The position numbers were made by a program, and so were the translations under genes. From NCBI GenBank assembly GCA_016716525.1, contig JADJWE010000006.1, positions 310,001-374,000 on the forward strand: a stretch of 64,000 nt of DNA, written 5' to 3'. Every line of letters starts with the position of its first letter. Within the stretch, counting starts at the first letter, position 1. This stretch comes from Candidatus Flexicrinis affinis (GTDB lineage Bacteria; Chloroflexota; Anaerolineae; Aggregatilineales; Phototrophicaceae). Below are positions 44,023 through 51,031 of the stretch, in pieces. The notes under the pieces were generated by a model, which did not search any database, had not been told where the DNA came from, and saw only the letters and a list, made by a program, of their open reading frames with translations.

Positions 44023-45159
44023 CTATCGAATCACGCCTTCGACCTCGGTGACGGTCGCTTGCAACGCGGCCGATTTGGCGATCGGGAACGGGTCGATCGC
44101 GCCCGGTTCCGCGCCCATCATCTGCTGAATGGCGTGCAGTTCCTCCGGCGACATATCTTGAAGGATCGCCAAGTCGGGGTTGGTCTCCACCGTGCCGAAC
44201 GCCTTGTGGAATGCGATACGCTGGAACTGCTCGTTCGCCATGTTGGCAAGGATCATCGCGCCGGGATTGTAGGCGCGCGCGACCAGATCGCGCTGGCGGA
44301 TGAGCAGCAGCGACGCGAACAGCAGGGCGACCCCGCCCCACTGCGCCGGTGTCAGCCGTTCACCCAGAACCAACGCCGACAGCAGCAGCGCCACGGCGAT
44401 CTCCAACACCGCCATGACCGCCGTTTGCATGCCGCCGAGGAATTTGACGCCGGCATACATGGCAAGGCGGCTGAGCGCCGTCGTGATGCCGAGGATGACG
44501 ATCGGCGCGACCGCCCCGCCAGCAGCCTCGGCGCTGATGCCGGTACCCACCGCCAGCCATACCATCGAGACGATCACCGCCATGGTCGTAAGCGCGTAGA
44601 GCGCCATGGTTTGCGCCGGGACTTCGTACAACACGTACTGGCTGAGCACCAGCGTGCCGGCGAACATGACGGCGCTGCCCATCATTAGGCCGACACCGAG
44701 GAAATCCGCTCGCCGTTCGCCAAAGCCGGTCAGAACGACGAGCGCAGCGATCGCCAGCCCGACACGAATCAGCGTGCGGCCGTCGATGCGCGTGCCACCG
44801 TAATGCGCAAGCGCGACCGCCACGACCAGATACATCCCGTTGATGAGCTGCACCAGTCCAGCGTCCAACCGGCCAAGCCCGCTGTAATAGCACAACGCGC
44901 CCACGCCGTTGATAATGCCGATCGTCACGCATCCCATCACGCCGGCGGGCGACACGAAGATAAACCGCCGCAGGAAAATGGCGTACACGGCCCACAACAC
45001 GGCGATCGCGGTCAGCGTGCGTAGGGCCGCCACGCTGAACGGGTCGGCGCCGGCTTGCAGCGCCATCTTCCCGAAGATCGGGGCGACACCGAGAAATACC
45101 GGAGTCGCTAAGGCCATCACCACCCCGCGCAAGGGCACAGCTTGTCGTTCCACGAGCAT
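44023..45159 (-). CDS. EamA/DMT-family transporter with C-terminal tail
   Basis: 378 residues. It has ten spans in two EamA repeats: 'GVVMALATPVFLGVAPIFGK' opens the first and 'FLGVGLMMGSAVMFAGTLVL' the second, and the second ends with 'LTPAQWGGVALLFASLLLI'. Such proteins export or exchange small metabolites; the substrate is unknown. About 85 polar residues follow the last span ('PGAMILANMANEQFQRIAFH' onward), which is unusual for the family and may be a cytoplasmic regulatory tail. It is divergent from the SWIM-like gene. A TATAAA box and a CRP/FNR-type palindrome lie upstream. Confidence 0.85.
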   Translation of the reverse strand: MLVERQAVPLRGVVMALATPVFLGVAPIFGKMALQAGADPFSVAALRTLTAIAVLWAVYAIFLRRFIFVSPAGVMGCVTIGIINGVGALCYYSGLGRLDAGLVQLINGMYLVVAVALAHYGGTRIDGRTLIRVGLAIAALVVLTGFGERRADFLGVGLMMGSAVMFAGTLVLSQYVLYEVPAQTMALYALTTMAVIVSMVWLAVGTGISAEAAGGAVAPIVILGITTALSRLAMYAGVKFLGGMQTAVMAVLEIAVALLLSALVLGERLTPAQWGGVALLFASLLLIRQRDLVARAYNPGAMILANMANEQFQRIAFHKAFGTVETNPDLAILQDMSPEELHAIQQMMGAEPGAIDPFPIAKSAALQATVTEVEGVIR

Positions 45160-45205
45160 CGATCCTGCTGATCTGCGGGCACGCGGGCGCACCCCTTTGA
45201 TATCC

Positions 45206-45211
45206 TTTATA
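45206..45211 (-). promoter_or_regulatory. Putative -10 box (TATAAA) of the DMT transporter gene
   Basis: On the minus strand TATAAA lies about 47 bases before the ATG and directly downstream of the CRP/FNR-like palindrome, which would overlap the -35 region. Confidence 0.4.
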
Positions 45212-45216
45212 TCCCA

Positions 45217-45236
45217 AACGTGATATTTGTCACGTT
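45217..45236. promoter_or_regulatory. CRP/FNR-family operator-like palindrome
   Basis: AACGTGA, six bases, then TCACGTT. The GTGA-N6-TCAC spacing matches the CRP/FNR superfamily consensus. It overlaps the -35 region of the minus-strand transporter promoter and lies about 100 bases upstream of the plus-strand start. Confidence 0.6.
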
Positions 45237-45293
45237 TGCGATTTCCACAGCGTTTTTTTAGGTTCTTTTCCCCCTGTAATGGCGGGTCTCAAT

Positions 45294-45322
45294 TTGACAA
45301 TGGGTTAACCCCGGCTTAAACT
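45294..45322 (+). promoter_or_regulatory. Near-consensus sigma-70 promoter
   Basis: TTGACA (45294-45299), exactly 17 bases, then TAAACT (45317-45322). The expected transcript start is near 45329, about 137 bases before the SWIM-like ATG. This is the best -35/-10 pair seen in the window. Confidence 0.75.
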
Positions 45323-45328
45323 TAGGGC

Positions 45329-45419
45329 ATCGGTGGATCAATGAAAGTCCACGTCCAATGAGCTACTTTTTCCTCACCTGAACTGACCAACACGCGGCCC
45401 AATCGTGCCGCGTGTTTTC
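45329..45419 (+). ncRNA. Candidate small RNA or attenuated leader
   Basis: A promoter at 45294-45322 and an intrinsic terminator at 45390-45419 bracket a transcript of about 90 nucleotides. It contains a GTGGA/TCCAC hairpin near its 5' end and a single-stranded pyrimidine-rich stretch (GCTACTTTTTCCTCACC). It could be a free small RNA. It could also be a leader whose terminator is bypassed under some condition to transcribe the SWIM-like gene. No known RNA family was recognised. Confidence 0.4.
45390..45419 (+). terminator. Intrinsic terminator upstream of the SWIM-like gene
   Basis: ACACGCGGC, an 8-base loop, GCCGCGTGT, then TTTC. It lies between a strong promoter and the gene's ATG, so it must end a short RNA or act as an attenuator. 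Confidence 0.75.
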
Positions 45420-45465
45420 ATTCAGAGAGGTTTTGTCCGGCAGTCAATAGAAGGGACTAGGCACA

Positions 45466-45972
45466 ATGGACTACAGCTTGATCGGGAAGATTCAGAAAGC
45501 CAAGGAATACGCCGAGGATCCGTCACGCGTCACCTTCAACAGCCTTAAGGTCGAGTTTCGTGGCGACAGCGACACCTACACGATCTCGCTCGGGCCGGAT
45601 GGTTGGCACAGCACCGATCGCGGCTTCCAAAAGTATGGCATCAGCCCGCACGTGATGGCGATGGAGCGCCTGTTCGGCCCCATGCTCAAGCGCGAGCCGC
45701 TGCCCTACGCTCCCGGTCAGAATGTCGTCAGCGACGTTGAGAAAGCCAAGAAGTATGCGTCCGAGCCGCACCGCATCACCATTCTGGCGTTCAACGCGCG
45801 CTTCCGCGGTGACCACAACGAATACACGATCAACTACGAAGACGGGACGTGGTTCTGCGACAACCCGTACTTCCAGACGCACGGCGTGTGCAGCCACACG
45901 ATGGCCATGGAACGCATCCTGAAGGGGATGGTCAAGCCCAATGTGCCGGCACGCGCGCCGATGGCCGGCTAA
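45466..45972 (+). CDS. Duplicated SWIM zinc-finger-like protein
   Basis: 168 residues made of two similar 80-residue halves. Both contain 'KAK.YA..P.R.T', 'F.GD...YTI', a Trp strand and 'H.MAMER'. Half two has 'WFCDNPYFQTHGVCSHTMAM', close to a SWIM finger (CxC...CxH) but lacking one Cys. Half one has 'WHSTDRGFQKYGISPHVMAM' with all Cys lost and only the His kept. SWIM domains bind DNA or proteins. Here one copy may bind metal weakly and the other is degenerate. The gene has a good promoter and a leader terminator upstream and a terminator after the stop. Confidence 0.7.
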   Translation: MDYSLIGKIQKAKEYAEDPSRVTFNSLKVEFRGDSDTYTISLGPDGWHSTDRGFQKYGISPHVMAMERLFGPMLKREPLPYAPGQNVVSDVEKAKKYASEPHRITILAFNARFRGDHNEYTINYEDGTWFCDNPYFQTHGVCSHTMAMERILKGMVKPNVPARAPMAG

Positions 45973-45991
45973 TCGACAGCGACTCGCAGCG

Positions 45992-46022
45992 GCGGGGCAA
46001 TCGCACAGGTTGCCCCGCTTTT
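45992..46022 (+). terminator. Intrinsic terminator of the SWIM-like gene
   Basis: GCGGGGCAA, a 9-base loop, TTGCCCCGC, then TTTTG, located 20 bases after the stop codon. Confidence 0.85.
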
Positions 46023-46146
46023 GATTCACCGCAGCATATTGGCGTCTCCAAGCCTGCCGGTTTCTCATCACTCAGAGCGTGTCTGTAAATTCGGTATTTG
46101 ATGGTGGCACTACACAACCTCACCCCCGTCTCGCGATGCTCGACTC

Positions 46147-46174
46147 CCCCTCTCCATGGCCATGGAGAGGGGGC
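46147..46174. repeat. Repeat family D (CCCTCTCC palindrome), variant
   Basis: CCCCCTCTCCATGG and its exact complement give a 28-base perfect palindrome, preceded by CCTCACCCCCGTC and followed by GGGGGGTAAGG. It is related to the elements at 50982, 53140, 53931 and 54077. Confidence 0.75.
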
Positions 46175-46275
46175 CGGGGGGTAAGGTAACGTGGCTCTCC
46201 GACATACCCGTCTCGCGGACGAGTGAAATCGCATACACGCTCTCAGCACTCACAACTGCTACTTTCACTAGCGGG

Positions 46276-46281
46276 TATAAT
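46276..46281 (+). promoter_or_regulatory. Consensus -10 box (TATAAT) of the GT39-like gene
   Basis: TATAAT ends 7 bases before the ATG at 46289, so the transcript should start at or next to that codon. This supports a leaderless mRNA and argues against the in-frame ATG at 46280 that overlaps the box. Confidence 0.5.
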
Positions 46282-46288
46282 GCGCCTC

Positions 46289-48094
46289 ATGCGGCGTTCC
46301 TCTCTGATTGTCCTCGCCCTCGCCTTGACCGCCTTCGCGTGCAGCCTGATCGTCAGCCGCACGGTATTCGAACGCGTCCCGCACCTCGAAGACGAGGTCG
46401 CGTACCTGTTCCAAGCCAAAGTCTTCGCCCGCGGGCAGGCCACTGCGCCGCTGGCCGAGCCGTCCGGCGCGTACTGGCAGCCCTTCGTCATCGACGACAC
46501 GGCGCGCGGCGTTCGGTTCGGCAAGTATCCGCCGGGGTGGCCGCTGCTGCTGGGGATTGGCGTCATGCTCGGCCTGCCCGCCGTGGTGAACGCGGCGCTG
46601 GCGGCGCTGACGGTCGTCGTCGCCTATCGCATCGGCCGCGAAGGCTTCACCGAGACGGCCGGCATCTACGCCGCCGCGCTGCTCACGTTCTCTCCCATGG
46701 CGCTGCTGCTCAACGCGACGTTGATGGCGCACACTGCCGGCCTATTGTGCGCGTCGCTGTTCATTTGGGCGTATCTGCGCATGTCCCGCGCCGGCCCACG
46801 CCGCTGGATATGGGGTCTCGCCGGCGGGCTCAGCCTCGGGCTGTTGGCGGCCACCCGGCCGTTAAGCGCGGTCGCAGTAGCAATGCCATTCATCATCTGG
46901 AGCAGCCTGCGCCTGCTGCACGCAATCCGCGCCGGGCAGTACCGGCACGCGATTCCGCTGTTCGTACTCGCCGGCGGCGCGCTGCTCACAGCCGCGCTCG
47001 TGCCCGTGTACAACGCGGCTGCCACCGGCGACCCTACCGCCAATCTGTATACGCTGGTGCCGGGCTGGGAGTACGATCGCATCGGCTTCGGCCCGGACAT
47101 CGGACGCAACGGCCACACGCTCACCAAAGGCATCCAGTTCGCGCGCTATGACCTCTCGCTCACCGCCGCCGACCTGTTCGGCTGGCAGTTGGGCGGCTGG
47201 GACGAAATGTTGAGCGAATGGGTGGTCGGCATCGCGCCGGACGGGATGGTCGCGGACTCGTGGTGGCCGGTGGTCGGCGTTGGCTGGCTCCTCGTGCCGA
47301 TCGGTCTGCTGGTGGCGCTGCGGCGCGACTGGGCGTATCTGTGGGTATTGGCCGGCGTGTTGTGGGTGCTGCTGGTCGACCGCTTCCTGTTCGACGCGCC
47401 GGAATTGTGGGCTGCGGTGATGATCGTGTGGGCGCTGCTGCCGCTGATCTGGATTGGACGCCGGCCCGACTCCATTGACCGTGCGCAGGCCGGATGGCTG
47501 CTGTTCGGCATGCTGTTCGCGCTGATCGCCGCGCACACCGCCTATTGGATCGGATCGCAGCGGTACGGCACGCGCTATTACGCCGAGGGACTAAGCGCGG
47601 CCGCGGTACTGGCGGCGCTTCCGCTGGCGGCGCTGACCGCACGCGGCGGCCTGTGGCGGTGGGCCGTGCCTATCGCGTTCGCCGCCGCACTGGGCTGGTC
47701 CGTGCTGGGTTACTCGGCCCCGCGAATCGACGCGCTGCGCGGCTTCAACCGTGTGACCGCCGAGGTCATCGCGGGGGTCGAGGCGCGCCGCGAATCGCCC
47801 GAAACGCCCGTGCTGGTTCTGGTTACCGGGCGCGACGCCCGCTGGCGGACGCGTGCCGCCCTGTGGACGGTCGCCAGCCCGTTTCTGGATAGCGACACCG
47901 AATTGGCGCTCGTCAACGAAACATCGCCGCAGGACCGCGCCCTGATCCTCGCGCGTTTCCCGGGCCGGCAGGTGATCGAGATGGGTACGCAGACCCACGA
48001 TCTCTGGTTTGTCGATATGTGCGATGCAGACGGCTGCCCGCTGGCGAACCCGCCGGTTAATCCGACGCTGCTGCGGCCGGTATACGAACCGTAA
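46289..48094 (+). CDS. GT39-like (ArnT/PMT-type) polytopic membrane protein
   Basis: 601 residues with about twelve spans. The first extracytoplasmic loop has 'RVPHLEDEVAYLFQAKVFAR', the acidic pair position of GT39/GT83 enzymes, then 'GKYPPGWPLLLGIGVMLG'. A tail of about 120 residues is soluble ('VLVLVTGRDARWRTRAALW'). It probably transfers a sugar from a polyprenyl carrier to a protein or glycan outside the membrane. The TATAAT box suggests translation from ATG 46289. The 3' end overlaps the convergent histidine kinase gene by 38 bases. Confidence 0.82.
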   Translation: MRRSSLIVLALALTAFACSLIVSRTVFERVPHLEDEVAYLFQAKVFARGQATAPLAEPSGAYWQPFVIDDTARGVRFGKYPPGWPLLLGIGVMLGLPAVVNAALAALTVVVAYRIGREGFTETAGIYAAALLTFSPMALLLNATLMAHTAGLLCASLFIWAYLRMSRAGPRRWIWGLAGGLSLGLLAATRPLSAVAVAMPFIIWSSLRLLHAIRAGQYRHAIPLFVLAGGALLTAALVPVYNAAATGDPTANLYTLVPGWEYDRIGFGPDIGRNGHTLTKGIQFARYDLSLTAADLFGWQLGGWDEMLSEWVVGIAPDGMVADSWWPVVGVGWLLVPIGLLVALRRDWAYLWVLAGVLWVLLVDRFLFDAPELWAAVMIVWALLPLIWIGRRPDSIDRAQAGWLLFGMLFALIAAHTAYWIGSQRYGTRYYAEGLSAAAVLAALPLAALTARGGLWRWAVPIAFAAALGWSVLGYSAPRIDALRGFNRVTAEVIAGVEARRESPETPVLVLVTGRDARWRTRAALWTVASPFLDSDTELALVNETSPQDRALILARFPGRQVIEMGTQTHDLWFVDMCDADGCPLANPPVNPTLLRPVYEP

Positions 48095-50834
48095 ACGTCG
48101 TCCCCTTCCCGACCTGCGTTTTGACGTGGATCTCGCCGCCAAGCGCATCGAGGCTCTGCTTGACGATCGGCAGTCCCAGCCCCGACCCGCTGCGCGAGCC
48201 GACGTTTTGCCCGCGGTGGAACGGTTGAAAGATGCGCGACACGTCGCTGTCGGGAATACCAATGCCACGGTCGGTCACGGAGATGGTTGCATCGTCGCCG
48301 TCGCGGCGGATTTGCACCACAATGTCGCTGCCCGCGGGCGAGTATTTAATGGCGTTGCCGATCAGGTTGGTCAGGATGTGTTCCAGCATTCGTTGATCGG
48401 TCAGCACATAGAACACCGGCTCGGGCGCGTCGAGCGTTATGCGATGGCTGGCGTTGTCCGCGGCCGAAAGATCGTCGATGGCCGTGCGGGCAGACGCAAC
48501 GAGGTCGATCTGCTCTGGCGTCAGTTTGACGCGCACCGCTTCGCCACGGCTGTACGTCAGCGCGTCCTCGAGCAAGTCGTTCATGCGCTGGGCCTGCTTG
48601 GCGACGATATCGAGGCGATCGGCCAACTTCTCCTGCGACAAACGGTCCGCATAGTTGAGCACGATGTCGATCGTCGATTGAATGACCGTCAGCGGCAGTC
48701 GGAACTCATGCGTGACCATGTGCGTAAATCGCTGCTTGAGGTCGATCAGCTCGCGCTCTTTTTCCAGCTCGACCTCGAGCGCACGGTTGATCAGGCGCTG
48801 CTGTTCGAGCTGCCGCCGCCCGGTGATGTCGCGGACCAGACAGATGACCATCGGTGCACCGGACAGGGTAAGCGGCACCATGCTCAGTTCGACCGGATAC
48901 AGCTCCCCGCCGACCGTGCGCGCTTCCAGCAGGTCCTCGTTGGCAAGGACGATCGTCTCATTGGTGGTCAGCGTCCGATTGATCGCGTCCAGCACCAACT
49001 TGCGCGCAGTTTCGGTGAACAGCCAGCCGACATTCCGGTTGGCCAAATCGGCGCGCGCCATGCCGCAGCGCTCTTCGATCGTTCGGTTCACCAGACGAAT
49101 GCGCCCCAACGGGTCGATCAGGATGATCCCTTCCGACACCGTCTCGAAGATCAGCCTGAATCGCTCCTCGCTGTCCCGCAGCGTGCGCTCGGTCTGCTTC
49201 AGGTCGGTGATGTCGCGCCCCACCGACTGAATCATGGTGACCTTGCCGTCATCGTCAGCAAAGGCATAGCTCACCCACTGAACCCACCGGTCGCGTCCAT
49301 CTGCGTTGGACGTACGATGGGCCTCGATGTGCAGCCCGGGGCGCGCGGCCATATTCGCCAGATGGCGGCGGAGTTCGGCGTGGTTGCTCTCCGGCTCGAT
49401 CTCCATATAGCTGCGGCCGAGGATCTCCTCGCGCTCTCTGCCGAAGTACTTGCAGTAGGCGTCGTTGACGAAGATCAGCGTCCCGTCGGTCGTGTGGCGT
49501 GAGACCAGATCGATCTGGCTCTCCACGATGCCGCGATACCACGTCTCGCGCTCGCGCAATTCGGCTTCAAGCTGGCGCTGGGCGGTGACGTCACGGCCGA
49601 CCGATTGATACAACCCGATTCCATCCGCGCCTCGAATACCGGTCGATACCCACTGAATCCAGCGTTCGCGGCCGTCTGGCCAATAGCTCTTGAACTCCTG
49701 AACCAATGGCCCGGGTTGATTGAGCAAATCCTGCATATTGCGCTTGATGGTATTGTGCGTCTTGGGGTCCTCGAGGTCGAGGATGCTGCGTCCGACGTAG
49801 TCTTCGGGCTTGCCGCCGAAGTAGCGACAGTACGCGTCGTTGACGAAAACCAGCGTCAGGTCGGACGTAAAGCGCGAGACCAGATCGACCTGGCTTTCGA
49901 CGATGCCGCGGAACCACGTCTCGCGCTCGCGCAGTTCGGACTCCAGTTCGCGCTGCCGCGTGATGTCGTGCGCGATCATCAACACGCTTGCGATTCGCTC
50001 GTCCGGCGCAAATTCCGGGACGAGACGTGCCTCGTACGTGTGTTCGGCCCCGTCGTGCGACTCGGCGTTGAATTCGAAGGTGAGGGTCTGGCCGCTGTCC
50101 AGCACGGCGTTGAGCGCCTGTTCGAGCTGGACGGCTAACTCGAAATCGATGCCAAACGAGATGCCGCGCAGGGCGCGCCCGACCAGTGTTTCCGGCGGCA
50201 GGCTCAGCGCGTCGGCCATCGAGGCGTTCACGTACAGGACGTGGTGGTCGCGTCCCAACCGTGCGACCCAGTCGGGGTTATTCTCAACCAGCGCACGAAA
50301 CTCGTACATGCGCATCCGGACAGTCTCCTGCATCGCCATCATCTCGTCTTGCAGGACTTGGATGTCCGTGACATCGCGCCCGACCGAGTAGATCCGGCCG
50401 CTTTCGACCTGCGAGACCCAGTGGATGACACGCGACGCCCCATCGCGCCGCACGTAGGTTCCGGTGAACTCCACGAGTCGGGCTCCGCCTGTCGGCACCT
50501 TGTCACGAGCGACACGTGCATTTTGCGCATCGGCGGGATCGAGTAAATCGTACGTGCTCATCCCACGAGTGCCGCCGACAGGATAACCCAACAGCGTATC
50601 AAAGGCGGGGTTAGCGTAGACGATCAGCCCGTTCATGTCGGTGATGACCAGCGGTTCGGGGGCTTTGGCGAGAAGTTGAGACTGCGACTCAGTGTCGTGC
50701 GCGTCGGCCAACAGGCGGCGCACAAGCGCATCCTGAGACAGCCCCCGGCGATTTGCCTCTTCGGCAAGCGCCTGTCGGGTCTCAATCGATAAAGGATATG
50801 CGGCGGGGTCGTCCGTGTTGGCAAAATGGGACAT
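48057..50834 (-). CDS. Cytosolic multi-PAS sensor histidine kinase
   Basis: 925 residues and no membrane span. Five PAS domains lie in tandem, at about 52-165, 180-300, 310-430, 435-555 and 560-680. The third and fourth begin almost identically ('ELRERETWFRGIVESQVDLV' and 'ELRERETWYRGIVESQIDLV'), indicating a recent internal duplication. A HisKA domain follows with phosphoacceptor His709 in 'VTHEFRLPLTV'. The HATPase has N box 'TNLIGNAIKYS', G1 'DRGIGIP' and G2 'GSGLGLPIV'. No response regulator is adjacent, so its partner is encoded elsewhere. PAS ligands are unknown. Confidence 0.93.
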   Translation of the reverse strand: MSHFANTDDPAAYPLSIETRQALAEEANRRGLSQDALVRRLLADAHDTESQSQLLAKAPEPLVITDMNGLIVYANPAFDTLLGYPVGGTRGMSTYDLLDPADAQNARVARDKVPTGGARLVEFTGTYVRRDGASRVIHWVSQVESGRIYSVGRDVTDIQVLQDEMMAMQETVRMRMYEFRALVENNPDWVARLGRDHHVLYVNASMADALSLPPETLVGRALRGISFGIDFELAVQLEQALNAVLDSGQTLTFEFNAESHDGAEHTYEARLVPEFAPDERIASVLMIAHDITRQRELESELRERETWFRGIVESQVDLVSRFTSDLTLVFVNDAYCRYFGGKPEDYVGRSILDLEDPKTHNTIKRNMQDLLNQPGPLVQEFKSYWPDGRERWIQWVSTGIRGADGIGLYQSVGRDVTAQRQLEAELRERETWYRGIVESQIDLVSRHTTDGTLIFVNDAYCKYFGREREEILGRSYMEIEPESNHAELRRHLANMAARPGLHIEAHRTSNADGRDRWVQWVSYAFADDDGKVTMIQSVGRDITDLKQTERTLRDSEERFRLIFETVSEGIILIDPLGRIRLVNRTIEERCGMARADLANRNVGWLFTETARKLVLDAINRTLTTNETIVLANEDLLEARTVGGELYPVELSMVPLTLSGAPMVICLVRDITGRRQLEQQRLINRALEVELEKERELIDLKQRFTHMVTHEFRLPLTVIQSTIDIVLNYADRLSQEKLADRLDIVAKQAQRMNDLLEDALTYSRGEAVRVKLTPEQIDLVASARTAIDDLSAADNASHRITLDAPEPVFYVLTDQRMLEHILTNLIGNAIKYSPAGSDIVVQIRRDGDDATISVTDRGIGIPDSDVSRIFQPFHRGQNVGSRSGSGLGLPIVKQSLDALGGEIHVKTQVGKGTTFTVRIPAAAASD

Positions 50835-50981
50835 GGCTGTGCCGCAGTTCAGAATGGGTCTTTAGGTATTGTAATCGCACAAGTGGAGTTCCCATACCAT
50901 AAGAAACATCCCGAAAGCGATTCGTGGCTCGTTTTCAGGCGGGAATTCGCGTTGGTGCGCTGACCTGATGACCGCGCATTG

Positions 50982-51022
50982 AACCTCACCCCCGTCGCAC
51001 GGCACTAGACGGGGGTGAGGTT
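50982..51022. terminator. Bidirectional terminator-like hairpin
   Basis: AACCTCACCCCCGTC (50982-50996) pairs perfectly with GACGGGGGTGAGGTT (51008-51022) around an 11-base loop. It is related to repeat family D and lies 9 bases after the leuS stop on the minus strand. Confidence 0.65.
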
Positions 51023-51031
51023 TGTGACGCC

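Larger units (their letters stand above)
45160..45465. other. Divergent regulatory region between the DMT transporter and SWIM-like genes
   Basis: This 306-base stretch holds no protein gene. It contains a TATAAA box for the minus strand (45206-45211), a CRP/FNR-like palindrome (45217-45236), a near-consensus sigma-70 promoter for the plus strand (45294-45322) and an intrinsic terminator (45390-45419) ahead of the next start codon. Confidence 0.8.
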
